Positions 34,444 through 43,933 of a DNA stretch of 64,000 bases are shown one piece after another (position 1 is the stretch's first letter; each line of letters opens with the position of its first letter). The position numbers and the translations under genes were made by a program. The DNA is from Brachybacterium alimentarium (GTDB lineage: Bacteria; Actinomycetota; Actinomycetes; Actinomycetales; Dermabacteraceae), in contig NZ_NRGS01000007.1 of assembly GCF_002332425.1 (NCBI RefSeq), forward strand, positions 61,686 to 125,685, given 5' to 3'. Below the pieces are notes generated by a model that was given only the letters and a program-made list of their open reading frames with translations, made no database searches and was not told where the DNA came from.

Positions 34444-36900
34444 TCAGCTGATCGCGGCGATCGGCACGGCGACCGGCGTGCCGGAGCCGTCGCGTCGTCC
34501 GGTGGGTTCGGGAAGATCGATCGGCTGGCCCGCCTCGGAGGAGGCCCGGGCGGGATGGGGGACCACCCAGGCACCGATGAGGGCGTCCTCGCCGCGCAGG
34601 AAGCGATGGCAGCGCATACCGGCCGTCGCGCGACCCTTCGCGGGGAACTCGGTCAGCGGCGATACCTTGAGCGATCCCGTCTGCAGCAGCGGCAGGGTCC
34701 CCGAGGTGCCCGAGACCGTCACGACGTCCGCGGCGGCGGTCACGTCGATGACTCCGAAGAAGACCACGTGCGAGTCCTCGGGGAGCTTGATCCCGGCGAC
34801 GCCGCCGGCACCGCGGCCCTGGGGGCGCACACCGGAGGCGGGGAAGTGCAGCAGCTGCGCCTCGGACGTGACGAAGACCAGGTCCAGGTCGGTGTCCTCT
34901 TCCAGGTCGACCACGCCCACGACGGTGTCGCCGTCCTTCAGCGCGATGATCTCGAAGCCGTCGGAGCGGGGGAAGTCCAGCTGGACGCGCTTGACGACGC
35001 CGTGACGCGTGCCGAGGGCGATCGCGCCGCCGCGCGCCAGATCGTCCTCCCCGAGGCGGATCAGCCCGAGGGGACGCTCATCGCGCTCCAGGTCGAGCAG
35101 ATCGCGCAGGCGCGTGCCGCCGGCGAGCGAGGGCGCGCCGGCGGTCGGGGCGAGCGAGGGCAGCTCCACGACCGACAGATGCAGCACACGACCCTGGTCG
35201 GTGACGACGCCGACCGTCGAGCGGGTGCTGGTCAGCACGTCGGAGACGATCACGTCGTGCGAGGCGCGGGGCCCTTCGCGCAGCAGCTCCGCCTCCCCGG
35301 CCACCCGTGCCACCAGCGAGGTGCCGGTCAGGAGCACGTGGCAGGGCTCATCGGGGACCTCGAGAGATCCACCGGCCTTCGCGACCGGCTGGTCCGCGGC
35401 TTCGAGCAGGACGGTGCGCCGGGAGTCGCCGTGCTCTGCGGCGACCGTGGCGAGCTCCTCGGAGACCAGTGCGCGCAGCACGGCGTCGGAGCCGAGGATC
35501 TCCTCGAGCTCCTCGATCTCGCGACGCAGCTCGTCTCGCTCGGCCTCGAGATCGATCTGGGAGAACTTCGTGAGGCGGCGCAGACGCAGCTCGAGGATGT
35601 ACTCGGCCTGCAGCTGGGAGAGGTCGAAGACCCCCATCAGGCGAGTACGGGCCGACTCCGCGTCATCGCTGGTGCGGATGATCTGGATGACCTCGTCGAT
35701 GTCGACGATGGCCAGCAGCATGCCCTCGACCAGGTGCAGGCGGGCCTTGCGCTTGCCCAGCCGGTGCTCGGTGCGGCGCCGCACCACCTTCAGCCGGTGG
35801 TCGACGAACACCTCGAGCATCTGCTTCAGGCCCAGCGTGCGCGGCTGCCCCTCGACCAGGGCGACGTTGTTGATGCCGAACGATTCTTCCAACGGCGTGT
35901 ACCGGTACAGCTGGTTCAGCACCGCCTCGGGGTCGTAGCCCGATTTGACCGCCAGCACCAGGCGGAGGCCGTGGTGGCGGTCCGTGAGGTCCTGATAGTC
36001 CGTGATGCCCTGGACCTTCTTGGACTGCACCGCGTCGCGCAGCTTCTCGGCGACCTTCTCGGGACCCACCTGGTAGGGGAGCTCGGTGACGACGATGCCC
36101 TTGCGTCGCGAGGTGATGTTCTCGACGCGCGTGGTGGCGCGGATCTTGAAGGAGCCGCGGCCGGTGCGATACGCGTCGCGGATACCGTCCAGGCCGACGA
36201 TCCGCCCACCGGTGGGCAGATCGGGCCCGGGCACGAAGCGCATGAGGGCCTCGAGATCGGCGTCCGGATGCTCGATCAGGTGGCGCGCCGCGGCGATGGT
36301 CTCCACGAGGTTGTGCGGGGCCATGTTCGTGGCCATGCCGACAGCGATGCCGGAGGCGCCGTTGACCAGAAGGTTCGGGTACTGCGCCGGGAGCACCTCG
36401 GGCTGGAGGAGCTGATTGTCGTAGTTGGGCACCATGTCCACGACGTCCTCGTCCAGCGAGTCCGTCATCAGCGGTGCGGCCTTGGCGGGCCGCGCCTCGG
36501 TGTAGCGCGGTGCGGCCGGCCCGTTGTCGAGGGAGCCGAAATTGCCGTGGCCGTCCACGAGCGGCATGCGCATGTTGAAGCTCTGCGCCATGCGCACGAG
36601 GGCGTCGTAGATCGCGGAGTCGCCGTGGGGGTGGAGCTTGCCCATCACCTCGCCGACCACGCGCTGGCTCTTCACGTGCCCACGGTCGGGGCGCAGGCCC
36701 ATCTCGGCCATCATGTACAGGATGCGGCGCTGGACCGGCTTCAGTCCGTCACGGGCGTCCGGCAGCGCTCGCGAATAGATCACGGAGTACGCGTATTCGA
36801 GGAACGACGACTCCATCTCGCTGGTGACGTCGATGTCGACGATCGTCTCGTCGATCTCCTCGTCCCCCGCGGGCGGCTGGGTGCTTCGTGATCGGGCCAT
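34444..36900 (-). CDS. parC: DNA topoisomerase IV subunit A
   Basis: Breakage-reunion subunit of the type IIA enzyme, partner of the parE product; 818 residues. The N-terminal winged-helix/tower part has the quinolone-pocket region [11 protein letters not shown] (~90-100) and catalytic Tyr133 in [10 protein letters not shown]. The C-terminal ~320 residues form the DNA-wrapping beta-pinwheel (repeats such as [25 protein letters not shown]). The GyrA-box QRRGGKG is not seen, favouring ParC over GyrA. Start ATG 36900 (MARSRSTQ) is chosen; ATG 36912 is in frame and equally lacks a ribosome binding site. Confidence 0.88.
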   Translation of the reverse strand: MARSRSTQPPAGDEEIDETIVDIDVTSEMESSFLEYAYSVIYSRALPDARDGLKPVQRRILYMMAEMGLRPDRGHVKSQRVVGEVMGKLHPHGDSAIYDALVRMAQSFNMRMPLVDGHGNFGSLDNGPAAPRYTEARPAKAAPLMTDSLDEDVVDMVPNYDNQLLQPEVLPAQYPNLLVNGASGIAVGMATNMAPHNLVETIAAARHLIEHPDADLEALMRFVPGPDLPTGGRIVGLDGIRDAYRTGRGSFKIRATTRVENITSRRKGIVVTELPYQVGPEKVAEKLRDAVQSKKVQGITDYQDLTDRHHGLRLVLAVKSGYDPEAVLNQLYRYTPLEESFGINNVALVEGQPRTLGLKQMLEVFVDHRLKVVRRRTEHRLGKRKARLHLVEGMLLAIVDIDEVIQIIRTSDDAESARTRLMGVFDLSQLQAEYILELRLRRLTKFSQIDLEAERDELRREIEELEEILGSDAVLRALVSEELATVAAEHGDSRRTVLLEAADQPVAKAGGSLEVPDEPCHVLLTGTSLVARVAGEAELLREGPRASHDVIVSDVLTSTRSTVGVVTDQGRVLHLSVVELPSLAPTAGAPSLAGGTRLRDLLDLERDERPLGLIRLGEDDLARGGAIALGTRHGVVKRVQLDFPRSDGFEIIALKDGDTVVGVVDLEEDTDLDLVFVTSEAQLLHFPASGVRPQGRGAGGVAGIKLPEDSHVVFFGVIDVTAAADVVTVSGTSGTLPLLQTGSLKVSPLTEFPAKGRATAGMRCHRFLRGEDALIGAWVVPHPARASSEAGQPIDLPEPTGRRDGSGTPVAVPIAAIS

Positions 36901-36990
36901 GAGGGACATCATGGCGCATGACCGGCCACGATTCCGGGAACCAGGCCTGGTCCGGGACGTGAATCCCGTCTATCCCACACCGGACGACGA

Positions 36991-36996
36991 TAGGAT
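36991..36996 (+). promoter_or_regulatory. -10 element of a leaderless promoter
   Basis: TAGGAT, six bases, ATG 37003; no ribosome binding site. Confidence 0.55.
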
Positions 36997-37002
36997 CCGA
37001 GC

Positions 37003-39735
37003 ATGTCCGACAGTCGCGAAGCCCGGCGTGAGCCCGTCAACCCGCTGCGACGCCGGGCCTCCGCCGATGCCGGCTCGTCGAGCACTCCCGCGTACCCGGA
37101 CCACTGGGAGGCCGACATCGGCCTGCGTGACGGGTCCGCAGCCCACCTGCGCCCGATCCTCCCCAGCGATGCCGACGCCCTCCAGGACTTCCACCAGCGT
37201 CAGTCCGAGCATTCGAGGTATCTGCGCTTCTTCGCGGCGATGCCTCGACTCTCCCGACGGGACCTGGAACGGTTCACCCACGTCGATCATCACGACCGGG
37301 TCGCGTTCGTCGTGCTCGTCGGCGAGAAGATCATCGCGGTGGGGCGGTACGACCGGACCGATGCGCACGCCGCCGAGGTCGCCTTCAACGTGTCCGACGC
37401 CCGCCAGGGGACCGGGCTCGCCTCCGTGCTGCTCGAACACCTTGCGGCCGCCGCGCGGGAGCGAGGGATCAGCGTCTTCACCGCCGAGGTCCTCCCGCAG
37501 AACGCGAAGATGATCAACGTCTTCACCGATGCCGGCTTCGACGTCGACCGCATGATGGATGACGGCGTCGTCATGGTCTCCTTCCGCATCGATCCCACCA
37601 AGCGCTCGCTCGCCGTCATGGCCGAGCGGGAGCACCGCGCCGAGTCGCGCGCCATGGAGCGCCTCCTGCATCCCGAGTCGGTGCTCCTGATCGGTGTCTC
37701 CTCGAGGGCTGATTCGGCGGGCGGGCGCTTCCTCACCGCTCTCGAGCGCTCGGGATACTCAGGGGCGATCCACGTCGTCTCCCGCGATGCCTTCGAGCTG
37801 CGCGGACATCCCACCCATGCACGGATCCAGGACGTCCCCGGCACAGTCGACCTCGCCGTGATCGCCCTGCGTCCGCACGCGTGCCTCGAGGCGATCGAGG
37901 AGTGCGCTGCGATCGGGGTGCGCGGTGTCGTGATCCCGACGGAGGGGTTCACGGAGACCGAGCACGGTCGCCGGCTGCAGCGTGATCTCGTGGCCCGCAC
38001 CCGACGCCACGGGATGCGCCTGCTGGGCCCCGGATCGCTGGGCTTCCTGCGCACGGGCCCGGAGGCGATCAGCCTGTCGATGGCCCCGAAGATGCCTCGA
38101 CCCGGACCGGTCGCCCTCGCCGGTCAGTCCAGCGCACTCTCGGCGATGCTGCTGGCCGGCACCGACTCCCGGGGGATCGGACTGCACGAGTTCGTCGGTG
38201 TGGGCAACCGTGCGGACGTCTCCCTCAACGACACCCTCCAGCACTGGGAGGACGACGAAGCGGTGGGCGTGATCGCGCTCGCCCTCGAATCGATGGGCAA
38301 CCCGCGCAAGTTCACGCGCTTGGCCCGGCGGCTCACCCGGAGGACTCCCCTGATCGTGCTGCGGCCGCCCGGCGTCGGCACCGACGCGCCTCCCGGGCAC
38401 GACGTGCGCCGGTCGACGCTGCCGCGACGCGCTCTGGACCAGGTGCTCGGCTCGGCCGGCGTGGTCCAGGCCACCGGGGTCGATCATCTCCTGGACATCA
38501 CCGACGCCATCGGCCGGCAGGGGCTGCCGCCCGGTGCCCGCGTGGGGCTGCTCTCGAACACCCCTGCGCTCGGCGCCTCGCTGCGCGGCGCGACCGACTA
38601 CGCGGGACTCGACGTCACGGCCGACAACCGCAGCGTCCCCCTCGCGGCGGATCCGCGGATGATGCAGCGCGCCTTCACCTCCATGGCGGCGCTCGGCGAG
38701 GTCGACCTCGTGATCGCGGGGATGCTCGATCCGCTTACCGGCGATCCCGTCGAGGTGATCCGCCAGATGGCGACCGTGGCCCGCCATTCCGAGGTCGTGC
38801 TGCTGATCTGCCTGATCACCGACACCGAGCGATTCGCGCAGGTGCAGAAGGCCGTGCGCGAGGACCCTGAGCTGCCACCGGTCCACGCGACCCCCTACGG
38901 TGCGGTGCGCGCCGGGGCCGGGATGCTCGCGGCCACCCTGCGCCCGGCGGCCGACGACGACGATCCGGCCGTGCGAGAGGACGTGGACCATGAGGCCGCG
39001 CGAGGTCTCGTGGACGGGATCGTGGGCGGCACCGAGGACGGCACGCGCCAGCTGACCGATCAGGAGGTCGCCGACCTGCTGGGTGCCTACGGCATCACGA
39101 TGCTCCCGGCCTGGACGATCCATGACGCCGACGAAGCGGTCCTGCGGGCCGAGGAGCTCGGCTACCCGGTCGCTCTGAAGAGCACCGACAGCATCCTGCG
39201 CCACCGGCCCGACCTCGGCGGTGTGCGGTTGGAGATCTCCGACGGGGCGCAGCTGCGCCAGGCGGTCGCCGGGATGCGTCGGGATCTCTCCTTCTCCACC
39301 GCGCCGCTCGAGGTCCAGGCGATGGCCCCGCCGGGCGTCCCCATGGTGGTGCGCAGCGTCGAGGATCCTTCGCTGGGGCCCGTCGTCTCGCTCTCCGTCG
39401 CCGGGGACGCGACCGAGCTGCTCGACGACATCGCCTACGCCATCCCGCCGTTCAGCGAGGACGGTGCCGGCCGACTCGTGGCCAGTCCCGCCAGCGCGGT
39501 CAAGCTGCGCGGCGGCGGGGGGCTCCCGCCGGCTGATCAGGCAGCCCTGGCGGACCTCGTGGTGCGGGTGGGGCTGCTCGCCGAGGACGTTCCCGAGCTC
39601 GCGCGGCTCGAGCTCTACCCGGTGACCGTGGCACAGGACGGAGTCTGCGTGGTCAGCGCATCGGCACGGCTGTGCCCGGCACCGAACCGCACCGACGGCT
39701 CCCGTCGAGCGCTGTCCGTGCCCCCGGAGTCGTGA
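37003..39735 (+). CDS. GNAT acetyltransferase fused to an ADP-forming acyl-CoA synthetase (Pat-like)
   Basis: A 910-residue fusion. Residues ~35-195 are a GNAT domain (VAFNVSDARQGTGLASVLLEHLAAAARERG, acetyl-CoA pyrophosphate loop QGTGLA). Residues ~215-660 hold the CoA-binding and ligase CoA domains (SVLLIGVSSRADSAGGRFL), and ~680-900 the ATP-grasp part (LLGAYGITMLPAW...GYPVALKST). Related proteins (Pat/PatZ) acetylate metabolic enzymes such as acetyl-CoA synthetase; E. coli PatZ carries GNAT at the C-terminus, here it is N-terminal as usual in actinobacteria. GHDVRRS near residue 468 aligns roughly with the catalytic His region of ADP-forming synthetases. Confidence 0.88.
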   Translation: MSDSREARREPVNPLRRRASADAGSSSTPAYPDHWEADIGLRDGSAAHLRPILPSDADALQDFHQRQSEHSRYLRFFAAMPRLSRRDLERFTHVDHHDRVAFVVLVGEKIIAVGRYDRTDAHAAEVAFNVSDARQGTGLASVLLEHLAAAARERGISVFTAEVLPQNAKMINVFTDAGFDVDRMMDDGVVMVSFRIDPTKRSLAVMAEREHRAESRAMERLLHPESVLLIGVSSRADSAGGRFLTALERSGYSGAIHVVSRDAFELRGHPTHARIQDVPGTVDLAVIALRPHACLEAIEECAAIGVRGVVIPTEGFTETEHGRRLQRDLVARTRRHGMRLLGPGSLGFLRTGPEAISLSMAPKMPRPGPVALAGQSSALSAMLLAGTDSRGIGLHEFVGVGNRADVSLNDTLQHWEDDEAVGVIALALESMGNPRKFTRLARRLTRRTPLIVLRPPGVGTDAPPGHDVRRSTLPRRALDQVLGSAGVVQATGVDHLLDITDAIGRQGLPPGARVGLLSNTPALGASLRGATDYAGLDVTADNRSVPLAADPRMMQRAFTSMAALGEVDLVIAGMLDPLTGDPVEVIRQMATVARHSEVVLLICLITDTERFAQVQKAVREDPELPPVHATPYGAVRAGAGMLAATLRPAADDDDPAVREDVDHEAARGLVDGIVGGTEDGTRQLTDQEVADLLGAYGITMLPAWTIHDADEAVLRAEELGYPVALKSTDSILRHRPDLGGVRLEISDGAQLRQAVAGMRRDLSFSTAPLEVQAMAPPGVPMVVRSVEDPSLGPVVSLSVAGDATELLDDIAYAIPPFSEDGAGRLVASPASAVKLRGGGGLPPADQAALADLVVRVGLLAEDVPELARLELYPVTVAQDGVCVVSASARLCPAPNRTDGSRRALSVPPES

Positions 39736-39757
39736 CCGCCTTCCGGGGGACCCGTGG

Positions 39758-39763
39758 GACAAT
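39758..39763 (+). promoter_or_regulatory. -10 element of a leaderless promoter (DUF5998)
   Basis: GACAAT, six bases, ATG 39770; no ribosome binding site. Confidence 0.45.
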
Positions 39764-39769
39764 GGGGCG

Positions 39770-40345
39770 ATGACCACAGCTCTACCCGCTGATCTGCTCG
39801 CGGAACTCGAGACCGCGGGGTACTTCCCGCAGACGGCTGCCCAGAGCGTGCAGCTCTCGTTGCACGGGGCGCGTCCCCTGGCGCACCTGATCCGCCCGGA
39901 GACCACCTTCGACGGCCCCGAGGTGCGCCGACACCTGACGGTCGTCGTGCTGACCGCGACGCACCTCCTGGTCACGCACCTCGATGACGACCCGGCGGAT
40001 GCCCTGAACCCGAGCCAGGTCGTCTCCACCACCGAGCGGGTCGCGCTGCGTCGGATCATCTCCACGGGGCTCTCCCAGGTCTTCGACACCGATGGACAGA
40101 TCGTGCCGGGTCGCGAAGCGGAGATCACACTGGGCATCACCTGGAACGGGAGCCGACGCGTGGACCTCGAGCGTGCCGTCTGCGAGGACCCGAACTGCCA
40201 GATCGACCACGGCTACACCGGCACGCTCGCGCCCTCGGATCTCGCTCTGCGAGTGAGTGCCCTGGCAGACGGCGACGAGGCCGTCACCACCGCCCTGCGC
40301 TTCCACGCCGAGCTCGTCGACGCGATCGACGCGATCGAGTCCTGA
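39770..40345 (+). CDS. DUF5998 family protein
   Basis: A 191-residue soluble protein of a conserved actinobacterial family with unknown role. Typical stretches are LLAELETAGYFPQTAAQSVQLSLHGA, TATHLLVTHLDDD, and a C-terminal CEDPNCQIDHGYTG with two Cys and a His. The phosphodiesterase gene follows 11 bases later, a pairing I recall as common in the phylum, suggesting a joint transcript. Confidence 0.8.
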   Translation: MTTALPADLLAELETAGYFPQTAAQSVQLSLHGARPLAHLIRPETTFDGPEVRRHLTVVVLTATHLLVTHLDDDPADALNPSQVVSTTERVALRRIISTGLSQVFDTDGQIVPGREAEITLGITWNGSRRVDLERAVCEDPNCQIDHGYTGTLAPSDLALRVSALADGDEAVTTALRFHAELVDAIDAIES

Positions 40346-40356
40346 TCGGCCCGCCC

Positions 40357-41550
40357 ATGGATCCGAACCCGCCGACCGGTCTGACGCCTCCGACCCCGCC
40401 GACACGTCTGGCCCGTCCGGCTCAGCCCGTGTCGGTCGCCTGGCCGGAGGACCTGTTGCCGCCGCCCTTCGCCGACGGCGCCCGCCCCGGCCTGCTCGAC
40501 ATCATCGGACCCCTCGCCACCGACCCCCGCCCCGGCCGGGACGTCGTGGTGCTGCTGGACGGCGTCGGGGCAGGACTGCTCGCCCGGCACCGCGCACTCA
40601 CCCCGACCCTGCGCGGGCTGGAGGACCGCACCACCCGCGTGCGCACGGTCTCCCCGTCGACCACCGCCGCGGCGATGGTCTCCCTCCACACCGGCCTCCC
40701 GCCGCTGGTGCACGGCGTGCTCGGCTATCTCACCCATGATCCGAGCAGCGGTCGCCCGCTGAACCAGATCACCGGTGACAGCACCGTGGACCCCGAGGCG
40801 TGGATGCCCGAGGAGACCCCGGTCGAGCGGGGGACGCGACGTGCCGTGCAGGTCGCCCCAGCCAAGCACGCCCGCTCCCACCTCAGCAGGGTTGCCTACC
40901 GAGGATGGGACTTCCTCGGTCACGGGCGGGGCGATCGCGTCGAGGCGGTGCGCACCGCGCTGCATCGGGCCGGGCCCGACGGTCTCGTCCATCTCCACGT
41001 CGACGACGTCGACCACGCCGGGCACCGCTACGGGATCGACAGCGACCAGTGGCGTGCCGCTCTCGCCGACGTCGATGCCCTCGTCGGCACCTTGCTGCGT
41101 CGCCTGCCGCGGGGGACCCGGATCCACCTCACGGCGGATCACGGCATGGTCGACACCTCGCCCGGCATGACGGTGGATCTCGCCGATCATCCGCACCTGC
41201 AGCGGCTGGCGTCCTCGATCGCGGGGGAGGCCCGGGCGCTCGCGCTGCGCGCCGTCGAGGGCCAGGGGGCGGCCGAGGAGCTCGCGAGCGGGCTGCGCGA
41301 TCTCATGGGGCCGCGGGCTATGGTCCTGAGGCGCGACGAGATGCTCGAGGTGGGGCTGCTGGCGCCGGCCGGCACTGCCCTCAGCGAACGGGTCGAGGCG
41401 CGCCTGCCCGACGTGCTCGTGCTCGGTCGCGATCGATGGACCGTGGACGACTTCTCGCAGCGCCCGCCGTCCGCCCGCGCGATGGTCGGGGTGCACGGTT
41501 CGCTCACCAAGGCCGAGAGCATCGTCCCCCTGGTGCGCGTCACCCTCTGA
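40357..41550 (+). CDS. Alkaline phosphatase superfamily phosphodiesterase/nucleotide pyrophosphatase
   Basis: A 397-residue enzyme of the type I phosphodiesterase/NPP fold. Metal and nucleophile sites are visible: VVVLLDGVGAGLL (first Asp), TVSPSTTAAAMVSLHTG (Thr/Ser nucleophile), HLHVDDVDHAGHRYG (Asp and His pair) and TADHGMVDT (Asp-His). No signal peptide, so the substrate is probably cytosolic. It starts 11 bases after the DUF5998 stop. Substrate unknown. Confidence 0.85.
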   Translation: MDPNPPTGLTPPTPPTRLARPAQPVSVAWPEDLLPPPFADGARPGLLDIIGPLATDPRPGRDVVVLLDGVGAGLLARHRALTPTLRGLEDRTTRVRTVSPSTTAAAMVSLHTGLPPLVHGVLGYLTHDPSSGRPLNQITGDSTVDPEAWMPEETPVERGTRRAVQVAPAKHARSHLSRVAYRGWDFLGHGRGDRVEAVRTALHRAGPDGLVHLHVDDVDHAGHRYGIDSDQWRAALADVDALVGTLLRRLPRGTRIHLTADHGMVDTSPGMTVDLADHPHLQRLASSIAGEARALALRAVEGQGAAEELASGLRDLMGPRAMVLRRDEMLEVGLLAPAGTALSERVEARLPDVLVLGRDRWTVDDFSQRPPSARAMVGVHGSLTKAESIVPLVRVTL

Positions 41551-41590
41551 CCACCGTCTGACCGGGCACCTGCCGCGCCGTGCGGGGCCG

Positions 41591-41690
41591 TGCCGGGTTG
41601 GTGCCAGGTCGCGTCGTCGGGCCCCGCCCTGCCGGGTTACGTGGTGCCGGGTCGCGCTGTCGGACCCTGCCCTGCCGGGTGGCGCCGTCG
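41591..41690. repeat. Degenerate ~40-bp tandem repeat
   Basis: Three imperfect units begin with TGCCGGGT at 41591, 41630 and 41673; the first two share the order TGCCGGGTT / GTGCC[A/G]GGTCGCG / TCGG. In the 240-base gap between convergent genes; no gene seen there. Confidence 0.6.
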
Positions 41691-41792
41691 TTCCGGTCGG
41701 CCGTGACCGAACGAGTCAGCGCCGGCCCGGCGCGGGCAGCGCGAGATCGGCCGCCGGCCGGAGCCGGCTGACCGGCGACGCTGAGAGCGACG

Positions 41793-43193
41793 TCACTCGT
41801 GCTTCGAGCCGAAGACGATCTCGTCCCAGCTGGGCATGGACGCCCGCTTGCTGCGCGACTTCGTCGGCTTCTCCGATCCGCCGGAGCTCGAGGAGGCCGA
41901 GCCGTCGGCCGGAGACGCTCCGGGCTCCGCAGCGGAGTCGGGGGAGCTGCCCGAGAAACCGGGCAGCGGAGTGAGGTCGACGGTGTCCTGATACTGCAGG
42001 TCCGTCGCCGGTGCAGCGGGGGCCTCGGCAGCGGAGGAGCTCTCGGACTCCTCGGACAGGGCCGCGAAGGGGGCCGATCCGTCTGCGTCCGACGTCGCCG
42101 GCTCCGCCTCGGCGTCCTCCGCGGCGCTGGAATGCTCAAGGAGCGCCTCGCGGTCACGAGCGTCCGAGGCGCCGGCGCCTGCGGGCTGCCCGCCGTCTCC
42201 GGCGGAGTTGTCCTTGATGTCCCTGATGCCCTTGATGTCGCCGTCCGAGTCCACGAGCGGGGACGACAGTGAGGACAGCGACGACTCCAGGGGCTCGGGA
42301 TCCGACGGATCAGAAGCGTCTAAGTGCCCTGCTGACAGGGACTCGGGGGAGAGGGCGCTCGTGGGCGCCGGATCTTCGGCGTCGAGCGTGGTCCAGACGG
42401 TCGCGGAGTCGTCGACCGGCTGCGGCACCGAGCGCATCCCGCGGCGGGCGTTGAGCGCATCGAGCTCGCTGTCGTCGAGGGCCGAGGGGCGATTCCCGGA
42501 GACGGGCCTCTCGCCCGGCCGGGGGGCCCGGCCGCGGCGCGGACCGGCCTGCTCGTCGAACGAGCCATCGGCCTCGAGGTCGTACACCGAGCTCTTGACG
42601 GCCTGCAGACGGGCACGGCCGCGGGTCGGCTCCGGCGGTGCGTCCTCGTCGCTGATCCAGCGGGCCTCGTCGTCGATCGGTGCGACCGAGCGATTGTCGA
42701 GATCCGCCACCCAGTGCGCCTGACGGGTGCGGCTCGCGGCGGAGAAGGTGAGTTCGAGCGTCCAGGTGCTGTCCGGGCGGCGCCAGGCGTCCCAGGCGGT
42801 CTCCTCGGTGGCCTCGCGGGCGGCGAGGCGCTCGGCGACGACCTCGTCGAGGCTGGGGCCGCCGCGACCGACCGGGAACGTGCGGGCGCGCTGGGCGGTC
42901 CACTCGCGCTCGGCGAGGACGGGCCCCTCATACCGGCGCACATGCTCGAGCGGGATGTCCGCCGCCTCGGCGATGTCCTCGGCGCTGCGGCCGGAACGCA
43001 GCATGGCCTGGATCTCTCGCGGCCGCACCGGAGCGGCATCCGCGGCCTGGATCATGCCCAGCGCCGGGCGGTCGGTGCGCACCGCGGCCCGCAGGGCCTT
43101 GTCGATGCGCAGCGTGTACCGCTCGCTGTCGGAGTCGACCAGGATCACATGCTCCCCGTCGTCATGGATCCCGTCGAGTTCGAGCTCTCGCAT
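41793..43193 (-). CDS. sepH: Septation protein SepH
   Basis: Actinobacterial cell-division factor that binds and stimulates FtsZ assembly. The 466-residue protein has the conserved N-terminal DUF3071 domain (MRELELDGIHDDGEHVILVD..., with the helix-turn-helix RPREIQAMLRSGRSAEDIAEAADIPLEHVRRYEGPV) and the C-terminal signature RASMPSWDEIVFGSK. The middle ~200-440 is acidic, Ser/Ala/Pro-rich and probably disordered. It is divergent from the DUF4193 gene; TAGACT at 43239-43234 may be its -10. Confidence 0.93.
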   Translation of the reverse strand: MRELELDGIHDDGEHVILVDSDSERYTLRIDKALRAAVRTDRPALGMIQAADAAPVRPREIQAMLRSGRSAEDIAEAADIPLEHVRRYEGPVLAEREWTAQRARTFPVGRGGPSLDEVVAERLAAREATEETAWDAWRRPDSTWTLELTFSAASRTRQAHWVADLDNRSVAPIDDEARWISDEDAPPEPTRGRARLQAVKSSVYDLEADGSFDEQAGPRRGRAPRPGERPVSGNRPSALDDSELDALNARRGMRSVPQPVDDSATVWTTLDAEDPAPTSALSPESLSAGHLDASDPSDPEPLESSLSSLSSPLVDSDGDIKGIRDIKDNSAGDGGQPAGAGASDARDREALLEHSSAAEDAEAEPATSDADGSAPFAALSEESESSSAAEAPAAPATDLQYQDTVDLTPLPGFSGSSPDSAAEPGASPADGSASSSSGGSEKPTKSRSKRASMPSWDEIVFGSKHE

Positions 43194-43325
43194 CGTCGTC
43201 CTCTCCGTCGCAGCCCGTTCGGTGGCGTGCAGAAGTCTAGGCCGCGACCATATCCCCTAGCACTGCCCCGTGCCGGTCATCGACGCCCCGCGCGCCGCGT
43301 GTTGCCGGGACCCGACCGACACTGG

Positions 43326-43354
43326 TTGCTCAGCACAGCCTCCTCTGCAATAAT
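43326..43354 (+). promoter_or_regulatory. Promoter of the DUF4193 gene
   Basis: TTGCTC (43326-43331), a 17-base spacer, AATAAT (43349-43354). This is one of the few sites in the window with both hexamers at ideal spacing; it leaves a ~115-base leader. Confidence 0.6.
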
Positions 43355-43475
43355 GCCGCCGCATTCAGCGTTGGGAACCGGACCGGCCCGCAGGGGGCGA
43401 GGCGATCTTCACACGCTGGATCTGCAGAAGCCTCCAGGTCGGATGACCGCCCGGATACACGAGAACGGACCGTAG

Positions 43476-43778
43476 ATGGCCACTGATTACGACGCCCCGC
43501 GCAAGAACGACGACGAGTCGAACGATGACTCGATCGAGGAGCTGAAGGGGCGCCGGAACGAGGCGGCGACTCCGACGGTCGATGAGGATGAGGCGGAAGC
43601 TGCGGACTCGTACGAGCTGCCCGGCGCCGACCTCTCGGGTGAGGAGCTCTCCGTGCGGGTGCTTCCCCGCCAGGCCGATGAGTTCACCTGCGCCAGCTGC
43701 TTCCTGGTCAAGCACCGCAGCCAGATCGACCACGTCGAGGGGACCCTCATCATCTGCAAGGAGTGCGCGGCCGCCTGA
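43476..43778 (+). CDS. DUF4193 family zinc-ribbon protein
   Basis: A 100-residue acidic protein of a family universal in actinobacteria. The N-terminal half is Asp/Glu-rich; the C-terminal half has CASC and CKEC, a four-Cys zinc ribbon (FTCASCFLVKHRSQ...IICKECAA). Function unknown; the family is often highly expressed, and the good promoter fits this. A perfect terminator follows at 43799. Confidence 0.92.
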   Translation: MATDYDAPRKNDDESNDDSIEELKGRRNEAATPTVDEDEAEAADSYELPGADLSGEELSVRVLPRQADEFTCASCFLVKHRSQIDHVEGTLIICKECAAA

Positions 43779-43798
43779 GCGTCCCGCCTGCTTCACGC

Positions 43799-43836
43799 CG
43801 AACGGCGCCGCATCCTCCCGGATGCGGCGCCGTTCG
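43799..43836 (+). terminator. Hairpin terminator after the DUF4193 gene
   Basis: Perfect 17-bp stem (43799-43815 / 43820-43836) with a TCCC loop, 20 bases after the stop. Confidence 0.85.
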
Positions 43837-43861
43837 GCTGTCGGGGCGGACGGGGCCCGGT

Positions 43862-43933
43862 GCTCAGGCCTGCTGCTGCGCTCAGGCCTGCTGCTGCGCT
43901 CAGCCCTGCTGCTGCGCTGCGACCTGCTGCTGC
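43862..43933 (-). repeat. 18-bp tandem repeat across the 3' end of the DUF3093 gene
   Basis: Four 18-bp units on the + strand: two identical GCTCAGGCCTGCTGCTGC (43862, 43880), one with a single change (43898) and one diverged (43916). On the minus strand each of the first three carries an in-frame TGA; the gene's stop at 43900-43902 is the one it meets first. Confidence 0.9.

Noticed and set aside
34153..36891. 912-codon plus-strand ORF opposite parC
   Set aside because: Shadow frame; parC motifs, including the catalytic Tyr, are clear on the other strand.
37759..40140. 793-codon minus-strand ORF opposite the GNAT fusion
   Set aside because: No domain; would cover two well-supported plus-strand genes.
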